A DNA stretch of 64,000 nucleotides from Speluncibacter jeojiensis (lineage in GTDB: Bacteria; Actinomycetota; Actinomycetes; Mycobacteriales; Mycobacteriaceae), in the NCBI RefSeq assembly GCF_029589495.1, contig NZ_JAAIVF010000001.1, positions 1 to 64,000 of the forward strand, in the 5' to 3' direction. The notes under the pieces are model-generated. The model made no database searches. It saw nothing but the letters and a program-made list of their open reading frames with translations, and was not told where the DNA came from. The translations under genes were made by a program, and so were the position numbers. Shown here one piece after another: positions 9,567 to 18,620 of the stretch. How positions within the stretch are numbered: the stretch's first letter is position 1; the number at the start of each line of letters is the position of its first letter.

Positions 9567-10541
9567 ATGGCGCCCCAATCCGTCCCCCAGCTCCACCTGA
9601 TCACGACGCTCACCGCGTGGAAGGTCGACTGGGTGACGCTGGTGATCGTCGTCGCCTCCGGGGTCGGCTACGTGCTGGCCACCCGCAAGCTCGAGCAACG
9701 CGGCACCCCCGTCGAGCCCAGCCGGCGCGGCGCGTTCCTGTTCGGCCTGGTGTTGTGGTTGCTCGCGACGATGTCGTTCGTCGGCGTCTACGAGAACGTG
9801 CTGTTCTGGGTGCGCGCGCTGCAGGTGATCCTGCTGATGATGCTGATCCCGTTCATGCTCGCGTTCGGCGTGCCGCTGACGGTGCTGCGCGAGTTGCTCG
9901 GAGAGTCGGGCCGGGCGCGGTTCGACCGGATCCTGCACCACCGCGTGGCACGGATCCTCACCGCACCGGCGACCACGTCGATCATCATCATCGCCACGCC
10001 CTGGCTGCTGTATTACACCCAGTGGTATCCGACCGTACTCGACAACGCGACGGTCGACACCCTGACCAAGCTGGCGCTGGTCGCCGTCGGTTTCCTGTAC
10101 TTCTACAGCCGGTTGCAGGCCGATCCGGTGCCGCACAAGTACCCGGCGATGCTGTCGATCGCGATCACGTTCACCGAGGTCCTCGTCGACGCGTCGCTCG
10201 GCCTCGCGCTGTGGCTCGGTCCGCTGCGCGCGCCCGAGCATTACGAGGCGATCGCGCGCACGTGGGGTCCGGATCTGCAGACCGACCAAATCGTCGGCGC
10301 CGGCATCATCTGGATCCTCGGCGACCTGATCGGCGTGCCGTTCCTGTTCGCGCTGATGCGCGCGATGACGAAGGACGAGCAGGCCAGTGCCGACAAGATC
10401 GACGCCGAACTCGACGCGCAGGACGAGGCACGCGCCCGCGCCGCCGCGGAGGCAGGGATCGACGAATCACAGGTGCCCGGGCCGAGCAGGCTGTGGTGGG
10501 AGGACGACCCGGAGTTGAGCGAGCGGTTCAAGCGGGGGTGA
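9567..10541 (+). CDS. ctaG: Cytochrome c oxidase assembly protein, CtaG (caa3) family
   Basis: 324 residues, polytopic with roughly seven to eight hydrophobic segments between residues 20 and 270 and a charged C-terminal tail. CtaG of this family helps assemble aa3/caa3 oxidases, probably in copper delivery. The family pattern is seen in the long helix around QVILLMMLIPFMLAFGVPL, the FLYFYSRLQADP stretch and the GDLIGVPFL helix. GGAGG precedes the ATG. It follows the SufR-like gene in the same direction and overlaps the convergent GIY-YIG gene by 14 bases. Family assignment is good; the exact role is inferred. Confidence 0.85.
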   Translation: MAPQSVPQLHLITTLTAWKVDWVTLVIVVASGVGYVLATRKLEQRGTPVEPSRRGAFLFGLVLWLLATMSFVGVYENVLFWVRALQVILLMMLIPFMLAFGVPLTVLRELLGESGRARFDRILHHRVARILTAPATTSIIIIATPWLLYYTQWYPTVLDNATVDTLTKLALVAVGFLYFYSRLQADPVPHKYPAMLSIAITFTEVLVDASLGLALWLGPLRAPEHYEAIARTWGPDLQTDQIVGAGIIWILGDLIGVPFLFALMRAMTKDEQASADKIDAELDAQDEARARAAAEAGIDESQVPGPSRLWWEDDPELSERFKRG

Positions 10542-11214
10542 CGCGAACCCCCGCGATGCACCAGTCGATGATGGCCCGAACCTCATCCGCATTTGTGCTG
10601 AACCACTCACTGCCGGGCGCTCCGCTGATGCGCTGCCCTCGCAGTTCCAGAATGGAGTGCACGGCCGCTTCGAGCAACGCTGCATCCTCCGCTTCATGGG
10701 CCAGGACGACGACCGGGTGTTCCGGTAGTGCGGTACCGACCTGACTCGCGATCCGGTCCTTGACCGAGACCGTCGTCATCCCGATCTTGTGCGGCCACAC
10801 AGTGGCGCCTTGATGCTGCGCAAGCGCACCGTAGGCCGGCAAGTAGTAGGCGTAGACGAATTGGGCGGACGCTGCCTCATCGGAAGGCTCCACCTCGGGC
10901 TCCGGCAAGGCGAAGTCCGCATCGGCATTTGCAATACCCGCAATACGCCATAGGCCATAACATCCCGTTTGTTCGGCTCTGCCCGTCCGCGAGAGGGTCT
11001 GCAACGCCTTCTTCGCAACCGATGTCGCCTTGCCATTGGCAGGCAGACCACCGTTCACTGCGTGATGTCTCGAAACCAGCGTGATGAGGTCTGATCGCCG
11101 GACCTGCTGACCCGATGCGAGCAGTGATATGAGTTCAGCGAAAACGCTCGCTGTTAGTGGCACACCGGCGAAACGATAGGCCCTTTCTTCTGTTGAATCG
11201 CATTCGATGCCCAC
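10528..11214 (-). CDS. GIY-YIG (T5orf172-like) domain orphan protein
   Basis: 228 residues. The C-terminal half (about 118-220) resembles the T5orf172/MUG113 branch of GIY-YIG nucleases: FVYAYYLP stands in for the GIY element, PHKIGMT is the diagnostic second strand, VKDRIASQ follows, and SEWFST may carry the catalytic Glu. The N-terminal 100 residues look like a helical DNA-binding region (LITLVSRHHAV, VAKKALQTLSRTG). Base composition is visibly lower in GC than the flanking genes and no partner genes adjoin, suggesting acquisition. Function is unknown; nuclease activity is not certain for this branch. Confidence 0.7.
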   Translation of the reverse strand: MGIECDSTEERAYRFAGVPLTASVFAELISLLASGQQVRRSDLITLVSRHHAVNGGLPANGKATSVAKKALQTLSRTGRAEQTGCYGLWRIAGIANADADFALPEPEVEPSDEAASAQFVYAYYLPAYGALAQHQGATVWPHKIGMTTVSVKDRIASQVGTALPEHPVVVLAHEAEDAALLEAAVHSILELRGQRISGAPGSEWFSTNADEVRAIIDWCIAGVRVTPA

Positions 11215-11345
11215 ATTGCCCCCTGTTGCGTTCGTGACAGTTCACCCATCTCGAGTGCGCCGAACGCTACGCGCAACCACCGACAACATGAGGCATACGC
11301 TCACGGACACAACCTGGCCGACAACACATATCGGCCGCTGCAATG

Positions 11346-12617
11346 TCAGCCGAGCCGCTCGACCTCCATCGTGAATCCCGCCAACTGCAGCCGATCCAAC
11401 AGTGCATCCCCCATCGCGGTCGCCGGCGTCAGCACGCCGGTCTTGTCCGGCAGCGAATCACGGTCGTGTACCAGCGTCAGCGCGCTCTCACCCAGCATGA
11501 CCGCGGTGGCCGCGTAACCGGGATCGCCTTGTGCCGCAACACGCGACCGGTACCGCGCACCGGTCGTGGTCTCGGTGAACACGTCGATGGTGAAGTGCCC
11601 GTTCTCCCGGGTTTTCGCACTGGGACCCTCCCCGGGAGACGGCAGCACCCGGTCCAGCAGTGCTCGCGTCGGTCCGAAGCTCAGCCCCGCGACCAGCCCG
11701 CCGAGACCGGCGGCGACCGCACCCGCGACCACGACGGACAGCGGCGACGAGCCGACGCTCATCACCTCGCTGTAACGGAACGTCCGCCCGTAGGCCCAAT
11801 CGAGCACCGCGTTGCTCCGCCGCACGACACGCGTGTTGAACGAGCCCATGACGAACGGCGCCTTCCAGCCCCGCAACGTCGGGTCGATCTTCGAGCCCTC
11901 CACTATCCGCACGTCGGACTGCCCGCCCAGATCCGGCTCCGCGTTCCGGTCGGGACTGAGCGAATAGGGACTCGCGGCGATCTTGCGAAGTCCCTTGTCC
12001 CGCTTGACCGTGTCCAGCTGCAACCGCAGCGAATCGATGGTGCCGCCGCTGATTCCACCGCGCAGCGAGGTCACCACCAACGTCGTGTCGGCCAGCTCGC
12101 CCTCGCCGTCCGACCGCACCCGCTCGTGCAGCATCAGCACACCGAGATCGGATGGGATGGAATCGAATCCGCACGAGTGCACGATCCGGGCACCGGTCTC
12201 GGCCGCGGTGTCGTGCCACGAGTCGATACTGGAGCGGACGAACAGCACCTCGCCGGTCAGGTCCACATAGTCGGTGCCCGCCTGCGCACATGCCTGCACC
12301 AGCGGCATCCCCCACCGCGCGTACGGGCCGACGGTGGTCACCACGACGCGCGTCCCGGCGGCAAGCGCGGCGAGCGAGTCCGGCTCCTCCGAGTCCGCAT
12401 GCAGGATCGGCCAGCCGGCGGCCGAGGGACCCAGCCCGTCACGGATCTTCTCGAGCCGCTCGGCCGAGCGGCCCGCCAAACCGATCCGGGTACCGTCCGG
12501 TGCGTGCTGCGCCAGGTGGCCGGCCACCAGTCTTCCGACGAATCCCGTTGCGCCGTAAACCACGACGTCCAGTTCGCGGGTTCCCGAGTCACGATTCCGA
12601 TCAGCCGGTGTCGTCAT
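11346..12617 (-). CDS. Saccharopine dehydrogenase-like NAD(P)-binding enoyl reductase
   Basis: 423 residues. The Rossmann motif VVYGATGFVGRLVAGHL lies near residue 19, and DYVDLTGEVLFVRSSID and SCGFDSIPSDLG are blocks shared with the mycobacterial family that includes Rv2449c and the trans-acting enoyl reductase of phthiocerol synthesis. Proteins of this group reduce lipid intermediates or are uncharacterised oxidoreductases; a role in cell-envelope lipid metabolism is inference. In M. tuberculosis the homologue adjoins valS; here it stands about 17 kb away. It is followed in the opposite direction of transcription by the M20 gene 54 bases upstream, so the two could be one unit. Confidence 0.82.
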   Translation of the reverse strand: MTTPADRNRDSGTRELDVVVYGATGFVGRLVAGHLAQHAPDGTRIGLAGRSAERLEKIRDGLGPSAAGWPILHADSEEPDSLAALAAGTRVVVTTVGPYARWGMPLVQACAQAGTDYVDLTGEVLFVRSSIDSWHDTAAETGARIVHSCGFDSIPSDLGVLMLHERVRSDGEGELADTTLVVTSLRGGISGGTIDSLRLQLDTVKRDKGLRKIAASPYSLSPDRNAEPDLGGQSDVRIVEGSKIDPTLRGWKAPFVMGSFNTRVVRRSNAVLDWAYGRTFRYSEVMSVGSSPLSVVVAGAVAAGLGGLVAGLSFGPTRALLDRVLPSPGEGPSAKTRENGHFTIDVFTETTTGARYRSRVAAQGDPGYAATAVMLGESALTLVHDRDSLPDKTGVLTPATAMGDALLDRLQLAGFTMEVERLG

Positions 12618-12671
12618 GCCCCCATCAGATCACAGCGCGGCGCCGGGGTGAACCCTCCGCGACCTGCCCGT

Positions 12672-13910
12672 TCAGCCGAGCCATTCGAGCGCGGCGGTCA
12701 CCAACGCCGTGACGCCCACGTCGAGCGTGGGCCGGATGACGGGCGCGAACCGCGGCGAATGGTTGGAGGCGGGCGGCTCGGCCGAATAGTCCCGCGCCGG
12801 GTCGAATCCTCCGATGAACCAGTAGACCAGCGGCACCTCGGCCGCCTTGGCCAGGTCGCCGACGTCCTCACTACCCGAGACCGGCCCGATCTCGAACACC
12901 TTGTCGGCGCCCAGTTCCCCACGCAGGGCCTCGAGCGTGCGCGCGGTCGCGTCCGGATCGTTGACGGTCACCTCGAATCCGTTCAACTCGGTGATCTCCG
13001 GTGGACGGGGCGCGCGCGACGCCGTCGCCTCGGCGTCGACGATACGGGTGATGCCGTCCAACAGCTGCTCCGCGACACTCGTCTCGAAGGCTCGGATGTT
13101 GAGCTTGAGCACGGCCTCGTCCGGGATGACGTTCTCCTTGGTCCCGGCCTGGAACGAGCCGACCGTGAGCACCGCCGGGTTGGCCGGCGACACCTCCCGC
13201 GACACCAGCGTCTGCAACCGCATCACGGTCGACGCGCCCATCACGACCGGGTCGATCGTGGCGTCGGGCATCGACCCGTGCCCGCCGCGGCCGAACATCC
13301 GCACCTGCAGGCTGCGCGCCGCGGCCATCGCGGTGCCCGAGGCCGCGAACACCGTGCCCGCGGGGCCAGGCATCACATGTTGTCCGAGCACCACGTCCGG
13401 TCGCGGCACTGTGTCGAACAGTCCGTCGTCGACCATCGCCTGCGCCCCGCTGCCGAGTTCCTCGGCCGGTTGGAACAGCACGACCAGCGTGCCCGACCAC
13501 GACGCGCGCCGCTCGGCCATCAGCGCGGCGGCGCCGAGCAGGCACGTCACGTGCATGTCGTGTCCGCAGGCGTGCATCACCGGGATCGACTCGCCCGACT
13601 CGGACGTCACGGTGACCGTCGAGGCGTACGCCAAGCCGGTGTCCTCGCGGACCGGCAACGCGTCCATGTCTGCCCGCAACAGCACCACCGGTCCCGACCC
13701 GTCCCCGAGTACCCCGACCACGCCGGTCCCACCCAGGCCGGCGGTCACCTGGTACCCGGCACCCTGCAGCCGCTCGGCGACCCGCGCGGCGGTCCGATGC
13801 TCCTGATAGGACAGCTCGGGGTTCGCATGCAGTTCCCGGTACAGCGCGACCAGATCGTCGGCAGCGGCCTCGAAGCCGCCCAGCGTCTCCTGCACGCGCG
13901 AATCCGTCAT
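12672..13910 (-). CDS. M20 family amidohydrolase
   Basis: 412 residues. M20 amidohydrolases of the AbgB/hippurate-hydrolase type cleave N-acyl amino acids or related amides and bind two metals. Visible are the ANPELSYQEHRT block near residue 33, LLRADMDALPV near 85, ACGHDMHVTCLLGAA near 116 with a metal Cys/His pair, and LFQPAEELGSGAQ near 150. The dimerisation insert follows in the middle third. Start ATG 13910 gives MTDSRVQETLGG; a longer ATG at 13958 adds residues without family character. Substrate cannot be told from sequence. Divergent from recQ across 98 bases. Confidence 0.88.
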   Translation of the reverse strand: MTDSRVQETLGGFEAAADDLVALYRELHANPELSYQEHRTAARVAERLQGAGYQVTAGLGGTGVVGVLGDGSGPVVLLRADMDALPVREDTGLAYASTVTVTSESGESIPVMHACGHDMHVTCLLGAAALMAERRASWSGTLVVLFQPAEELGSGAQAMVDDGLFDTVPRPDVVLGQHVMPGPAGTVFAASGTAMAAARSLQVRMFGRGGHGSMPDATIDPVVMGASTVMRLQTLVSREVSPANPAVLTVGSFQAGTKENVIPDEAVLKLNIRAFETSVAEQLLDGITRIVDAEATASRAPRPPEITELNGFEVTVNDPDATARTLEALRGELGADKVFEIGPVSGSEDVGDLAKAAEVPLVYWFIGGFDPARDYSAEPPASNHSPRFAPVIRPTLDVGVTALVTAALEWLG

Positions 13911-14008
13911 CCCCCACAGATAACACGTCGCGCCGCGGCCGACACCGCTATCGCCCAACCCACCCGCACGCCCCGACGTTTGTCGGGGGCTTCGGGCACC
14001 ATGGCCCC

Positions 14009-16087
14009 ATGCTGCGTGATGACGCCGAAGAACTCCTGAGGGAACTGGCCGGGCCGGAGGCCGTGCTGCGCGAGGACCAGTGGACCGCCATCGAGGCGCT
14101 CGTGGTCGACCGACGGCGCGCCCTGGTGGTCCAGCGCACGGGCTGGGGCAAGTCCGCGGTGTACTTCATCGCGGCTCTGCTGCTGCGCCGTCGGGGCCAC
14201 GGTCCGACGGTCATCGTGTCCCCGCTGCTCGCACTGATGCGCAACCAGGTCGCGGCGGCCGAGCGGGCCGGTGTGCGGGCCGCGACGATCAACTCGGGCA
14301 ACGTCACCGAATGGGACGACATCCACGCCGGGGTCGCCGCGGGCGAACTCGACGTCCTGCTGGTCAGTCCGGAACGGCTGAACAACCCCGACTTCCGGGA
14401 CCAGGTGCTGCCCGCGTTGGCCCGCGACGCCGGCCTGGTCGTGGTCGACGAGGCGCACTGCGTCTCCGACTGGGGCCACGACTTCCGCCCCGACTACCGG
14501 CGCATCCGCACCCTGGTCGCCGACCTCGGCGCGGACGTCCCGGTCCTCGCCACCACCGCGACCGCGAACGACCGCGTGGTCGCCGACGTCGCGGCCCAGC
14601 TCGGTGTGGGCGACGCGCAGACGCTGGTGCTGCGCGGCGGGCTGGACCGCGAGTCGCTGCAGCTGTCGGTGGTGCGCCTCGACCGCGCCCAGGACCGCGC
14701 CGCGTGGCTGGTGCAGAACATCGAATCGCTGACCGGGTCCGGCATCATCTACACGCTGACCGTCTCGGCCGCAAAGGAGCTCGCCGACCTGCTGTCCTCG
14801 CAGGGCCATCAGGTGGCCGCCTACACGGGCCAGACCGATCCGGCGGAGCGCGAGCAGTTGGAGGCCGATCTGCTGGCCAACCGGGTCAAGGCGCTGGTCG
14901 CCACCTCCGCACTCGGCATGGGATTCGACAAACCCGACCTCGGGTTCGTGGTGCATCTGGGCGCGCCGTCCTCGCCGATCGCGTACTACCAACAGGTCGG
15001 CCGAGCCGGGCGGTCCACCGACCGCGCCGAGGTGGTGCTGCTGCCCGGCCCCGAGGACCGCGACATCTGGCGGTACTTCGCATCGGTCGCCTTCCCGCCG
15101 GAGTCGGTGGTGCGCAAGGTGATCGGCACGCTCGAGCCCGACCGCCCGCAGTCGACGCCCGCATTGGAACCGCTGGTCGACCTGTCGCGGGGCCGGCTGG
15201 AGATGGTGCTCAAGGTGCTCGACGTCGACGGCGCGGTCCGGCGGGTGCGCGGGGGCTGGGTCGCCACCGGTGAGCCGTGGGTCTACGACACCGAGCGCTA
15301 CGGCCGCCTCGAGCGTGCCCGCCAGGCCGAGCAGCAGGCGATGCTCGACTACGAGCGCACCTCCGGCTGCCGCATGGACTTCCTGCGTCGCCAGCTCGAC
15401 GACCCCGAACTCACCGCCGAACCGAGCCGCTGCGGTCGCTGCGACAACTGCACCGGGACGTACCGGTCGTCAGCTGTCGACGAGACGGCGACCCGCGCGA
15501 CACAGGACCGGCTCGACCGCCCGGGCGTCACGCTGGCCCCGCGGCGGCAGTGGCCGAGCGGCATGGGCAAGCTGGGTGTCGATCTGTCGGGAAAGATCAC
15601 CGACGGTCCCCAGCCCGGGCGTGCGCTGGGCCGGCTCACCGACCTGGGCTGGGGCCAGCGCCTGCGCACGCTGCTCGACGCCCCGGACGACGTGGTGCCC
15701 GACGAGGTCGCGCAGGCATGCGTCACAGTGCTGACCGCCTGGGACTGGCAACAGCGACCGGCCGCAGTGATCGCACTCGACTCCGACACCCATCCACGTC
15801 TGGTCACCTCCCTTGCCGGTCGCCTCGCCCAGGTGGGCCGGCTCACCGACCTCGGCGTGCTGCGCAGACGACCGGACCGACCCGAGGTCACCGCGGTCAA
15901 TTCGGCCTTCCGCGTCGCCGGACTGGTCGGCGCCTGGGAAGAGCCGGACCTGGCCGCGATCGCCGGTCCGATCTTGTTGGTGGACTGCCTCAGCGACACC
16001 GGCTGGACGCTGACGATGGCCGCTCGGGCACTGCGCCGCGCGGGCGCAGGGTCGGTCCTCCCCTTCGCGTTGGCAACAGCGAACTGA
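14009..16087 (+). CDS. RecQ family ATP-dependent DNA helicase with phosphoribosyltransferase-like tail
   Basis: 692 residues. The helicase core is clear: QRTGWGKSAVYF (Walker A variant), VVSPLLALMRNQ, VVDEAHCVSDWGHDFR (DEAH box), TTATAN, ALGMGFDKPDLGFVVH, and YYQQVGRAGR. A zinc-binding region follows (CRMDFLRRQ then CGRCDNC near residue 470). Beyond about residue 530 RecQ-typical sequence ends, and the last 50 residues, ILLVDCLSDTGWTLTMAA, look like the PRPP loop of phosphoribosyltransferases of ComF type, although the usual paired acids are D-C here. RecQ unwinds 3'-to-5' and acts in recombination repair; the role of the tail is unknown. Confidence 0.88.
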   Translation: MLRDDAEELLRELAGPEAVLREDQWTAIEALVVDRRRALVVQRTGWGKSAVYFIAALLLRRRGHGPTVIVSPLLALMRNQVAAAERAGVRAATINSGNVTEWDDIHAGVAAGELDVLLVSPERLNNPDFRDQVLPALARDAGLVVVDEAHCVSDWGHDFRPDYRRIRTLVADLGADVPVLATTATANDRVVADVAAQLGVGDAQTLVLRGGLDRESLQLSVVRLDRAQDRAAWLVQNIESLTGSGIIYTLTVSAAKELADLLSSQGHQVAAYTGQTDPAEREQLEADLLANRVKALVATSALGMGFDKPDLGFVVHLGAPSSPIAYYQQVGRAGRSTDRAEVVLLPGPEDRDIWRYFASVAFPPESVVRKVIGTLEPDRPQSTPALEPLVDLSRGRLEMVLKVLDVDGAVRRVRGGWVATGEPWVYDTERYGRLERARQAEQQAMLDYERTSGCRMDFLRRQLDDPELTAEPSRCGRCDNCTGTYRSSAVDETATRATQDRLDRPGVTLAPRRQWPSGMGKLGVDLSGKITDGPQPGRALGRLTDLGWGQRLRTLLDAPDDVVPDEVAQACVTVLTAWDWQQRPAAVIALDSDTHPRLVTSLAGRLAQVGRLTDLGVLRRRPDRPEVTAVNSAFRVAGLVGAWEEPDLAAIAGPILLVDCLSDTGWTLTMAARALRRAGAGSVLPFALATAN

Positions 16088-16089
16088 CA

Positions 16090-16122
16090 GTAATGTGACC
16101 CGCCTCACAGTAACGGCGTGAC
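16090..16122 (+). promoter_or_regulatory. GTNAC repeats upstream of ectA
   Basis: GTNAC pentamers occur at 16095-16099 (GTGAC), 16110-16114 (GTAAC) and 16118-16122 (GTGAC), with a near-copy GTAAT at 16090 and a later GTTAC at 16187. Such half-sites are shared by the consensus of two actinobacterial regulators, MtrA (osmotic/envelope) and GlnR (nitrogen). They sit about 85-115 bases before the ectA start. Assignment is speculative. Confidence 0.3.
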
Positions 16123-16204
16123 CTGCAACGACGATGGGTATTCCCATAACGATTTCGATGCGGACCTGAATTCCGTTGTCCGACTTGTTACGTTCGGGCT
16201 ACAC

Positions 16205-16777
16205 ATGAGGCCAGACAACGAAAGTGCAATCCCGAGCACCGTTCCGGACACGGTGCACACTGCCGAAACGCCCTCGCGCAGGGCAGAGACCGGTCCCCTG
16301 ACCGAATTGCGCAGCCCCGGCATCTCCGACGGCGTCCGGATGTGGGAGATCGCCCGCGACTCGCGGGTGCTGGACCTGAACTCCAGCTACGCTTACGTGC
16401 TGTGGTGCCGCGACTTCGCCGCCACCTCGATCGTCGCCGAGGTCGACGGCCGGGTCGGCGGGTTCGCCACCGCCTTCGTCCGACCGCGCGTGCCGGACAC
16501 GCTCTTCCTCTGGCAGATCGCCGTCGACGAGCAGTTGCGCGGGCAGCGGCTGGCGGCGGCCATGTTGAACGAACTGCTCGATCGCGTGGCCGACCGTGGG
16601 ATCACCCGCCTGGAAACCACGATCTCACCGGACAACCCCGCCTCGCAGGCCCTGTTCACCGGGGTCGCACGTCACCGCGGCGTGCCGATCACCAGGCAAC
16701 CGCTCTTCACCGCGGAGGACTTCCCCCCCGGCCATGAGCCGGAAGAGCTCTACACCGTGGGCGCACCCCGCGCCTGA
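16205..16777 (+). CDS. ectA: L-2,4-diaminobutyrate N-acetyltransferase EctA
   Basis: 190 residues. EctA acetylates diaminobutyrate with acetyl-CoA, the second step of ectoine synthesis. It is a GNAT protein: FLWQIAVDEQLRGQRLAAAM near residue 105 is the acetyl-CoA binding motif, preceded by LDLNSSYAYVLWCRDF, a block typical of EctA. ATG 16205 is chosen because the 35-residue N-terminus is already long for the family; an in-frame ATG at 16118 would lie within the upstream control region. First gene of ectABC; ectB starts 102 bases on. Confidence 0.93.
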   Translation: MRPDNESAIPSTVPDTVHTAETPSRRAETGPLTELRSPGISDGVRMWEIARDSRVLDLNSSYAYVLWCRDFAATSIVAEVDGRVGGFATAFVRPRVPDTLFLWQIAVDEQLRGQRLAAAMLNELLDRVADRGITRLETTISPDNPASQALFTGVARHRGVPITRQPLFTAEDFPPGHEPEELYTVGAPRA

Positions 16778-16879
16778 ACCAGCAGCTCGTCGGCTTCGAG
16801 GCTGCGGCACCAGCCGCTCCGAGGCATTGCAGGACGCAGACGAGCAGCACGACAAATGAAGAACACGGAGGTACCAACC

Positions 16880-18148
16880 ATGACCGTGATCGACGACATC
16901 GACGTGTCCGTCTTCAACCATCTCGAGTCCGACGTACGCAGCTACTGCCGCAGCTGGCCGACGGTGTTCGGCTCTGCCCAGGGATCCTGGGTGCGTGCCG
17001 AGGACGGCCGGGAGTTCCTGGACTTCTTCGCCGGCGCCGGCGCCCTGAACTACGGCCACAACAACCCGCTGCTCAAGCAGGCGCTGATCGACTACATCGC
17101 CCAGGACGGGATCACACACGGCCTCGACATGTCCACGGTCGCCAAGCGCGACTTCCTCGAGACCTTCGAGGACCTGATCCTGCGCCCGCGCGGACTCGAC
17201 TACAAGGTGCAGTTCCCCGGCCCGACGGGGGCGAACTCGGTCGAAGCCGCCCTGAAGCTGGCCCGCAAGGTCACCGGTCGCGAGTCGATCATCAACTTCA
17301 CCAACGCTTTTCACGGGATGACGCTCGGCGCGCTGTCGGTCACCGGAAACTCCATGAAGCGTGCCGGGGCGGGCATTCCACTGGTGCACGCCACGCCCAT
17401 GCCGTTCGACAACTACTTCGACGGCGTCACCGAGGACTTCCACTGGTTCTCCCGGGTGCTCGACGACTCCGGCAGCGGGCTCAACCGTCCGGCCGCCGTG
17501 ATCGTCGAGACAGTCCAGGGCGAGGGCGGCGTGAATGTCGCACGGCCGGAATGGCTTCGGGCCCTCGCAGACCTCTGCGCCGAGCGGGACATCCTGTTGA
17601 TCGTCGACGACGTGCAGATGGGCTGCGGCCGCACCGGACCGTTCTTCTCGTTCGAGGTCGCCGGCATCACCCCGGACATCGTGACGCTCTCGAAGTCGAT
17701 CGGCGGCTACGGACTGCCGATGGCGCTGACGCTGTTCAAGCGGGAACTTGACGTCTGGGGGCCCGGTGAGCACAACGGCACCTTCCGTGGCAACAACCCG
17801 GCCTTCGTCACCGCGCGAGTGGCGCTCGAGCAGTACTGGTCCGACAACGCGATGCACCAGGCCACCCTCGCGAAGGGCGAGCGGATCCGAGAGTCCTTCT
17901 CCAACATGGCCGATTCGTTCGCCGGTGTGAGCACGCGCGGGCGCGGCCTGGTCCAGGGCCTGGTCTTCGACCAGCCCGACCGCGCTGCAAAGGTGTGCGC
18001 CATGGCCTTCGAGTCGGGTCTGCTCGCCGAGACCTCGGGGCCGTCGGACGAGGTCGTCAAACTCCTCCCGCCGCTGACCATCACCGACGCGGAGCTCGCC
18101 CACGGGCTGAGCATCCTCGCCGAGGCGACCGCCAAGGTCTGCTCCTGA
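16880..18148 (+). CDS. ectB: Diaminobutyrate-2-oxoglutarate transaminase EctB
   Basis: 422 residues. EctB makes L-2,4-diaminobutyrate from aspartate semialdehyde and glutamate, the first committed step to ectoine. It is a class III PLP aminotransferase: the cofactor Asp lies in LIVDDVQMGCGRTG near 243 and the Schiff-base lysine is K272 in TLSKSIGGYG; PGPTGANSVEAALKLAR near 115 binds the phosphate. ATG 16880 follows GGAGG at 16866; an upstream ATG at 16856 lacks a ribosome site. The N-terminal SVFNHLESDVRSYCRSWP is characteristic of EctB. Confidence 0.96.
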   Translation: MTVIDDIDVSVFNHLESDVRSYCRSWPTVFGSAQGSWVRAEDGREFLDFFAGAGALNYGHNNPLLKQALIDYIAQDGITHGLDMSTVAKRDFLETFEDLILRPRGLDYKVQFPGPTGANSVEAALKLARKVTGRESIINFTNAFHGMTLGALSVTGNSMKRAGAGIPLVHATPMPFDNYFDGVTEDFHWFSRVLDDSGSGLNRPAAVIVETVQGEGGVNVARPEWLRALADLCAERDILLIVDDVQMGCGRTGPFFSFEVAGITPDIVTLSKSIGGYGLPMALTLFKRELDVWGPGEHNGTFRGNNPAFVTARVALEQYWSDNAMHQATLAKGERIRESFSNMADSFAGVSTRGRGLVQGLVFDQPDRAAKVCAMAFESGLLAETSGPSDEVVKLLPPLTITDAELAHGLSILAEATAKVCS

Positions 18149-18188
18149 CCCGGCCGCCGGCCGACCGAACCAACGAACCGGAGACATC

Positions 18189-18584
18189 ATGATCGTCCGC
18201 ACCACCACCGAGATCACCGACACCGACCGCGATGTCGCGGCGGACAACGGCAACTGGCGCAGCAAGCGCATCATCCTCGCCGGCGACGGCGTGGGCTTCT
18301 CGTTCCACGAGACGACCATCGAGGCCGGCACCATCAACGAGTTCCACTATCAGAACCACGTCGAGGCGGTGTGGCTGGTCGAGGGCGAGGGCGAACTCGT
18401 CGACCTCGACAACAACCGCAGCTACCCGCTCGGGCCCGGCAGCATGTACCTGCTCAACGGCCACGAGAAGCACCGCGTCTTCGCCCGCACACAGATGCGC
18501 ATGCTCTGCGTGTTCAACCCGCCGGTCACCGGCCGTGAGGTGCACGACGAGAACGGGGTCTACCCGCTGGTGGAGGTCGGCTGA
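18189..18584 (+). CDS. ectC: L-ectoine synthase EctC
   Basis: 131 residues, the usual length. EctC cyclises N-gamma-acetyl-diaminobutyrate to ectoine and is an iron-dependent cupin. By comparison with the characterised enzyme, the likely metal ligands are E59 in NHVEAVWLVEG, Y87 in GSMYLLNGH and H95 in HEKHRVF. It begins 40 bases after ectB with GGAGA before the ATG. No ectD hydroxylase follows, so the product is probably ectoine rather than hydroxyectoine unless ectD lies elsewhere. Confidence 0.96.
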   Translation: MIVRTTTEITDTDRDVAADNGNWRSKRIILAGDGVGFSFHETTIEAGTINEFHYQNHVEAVWLVEGEGELVDLDNNRSYPLGPGSMYLLNGHEKHRVFARTQMRMLCVFNPPVTGREVHDENGVYPLVEVG

Positions 18585-18620
18585 CCGTCCGCCGCCGCTC
18601 CACCACCTACCCTGGGTCCC

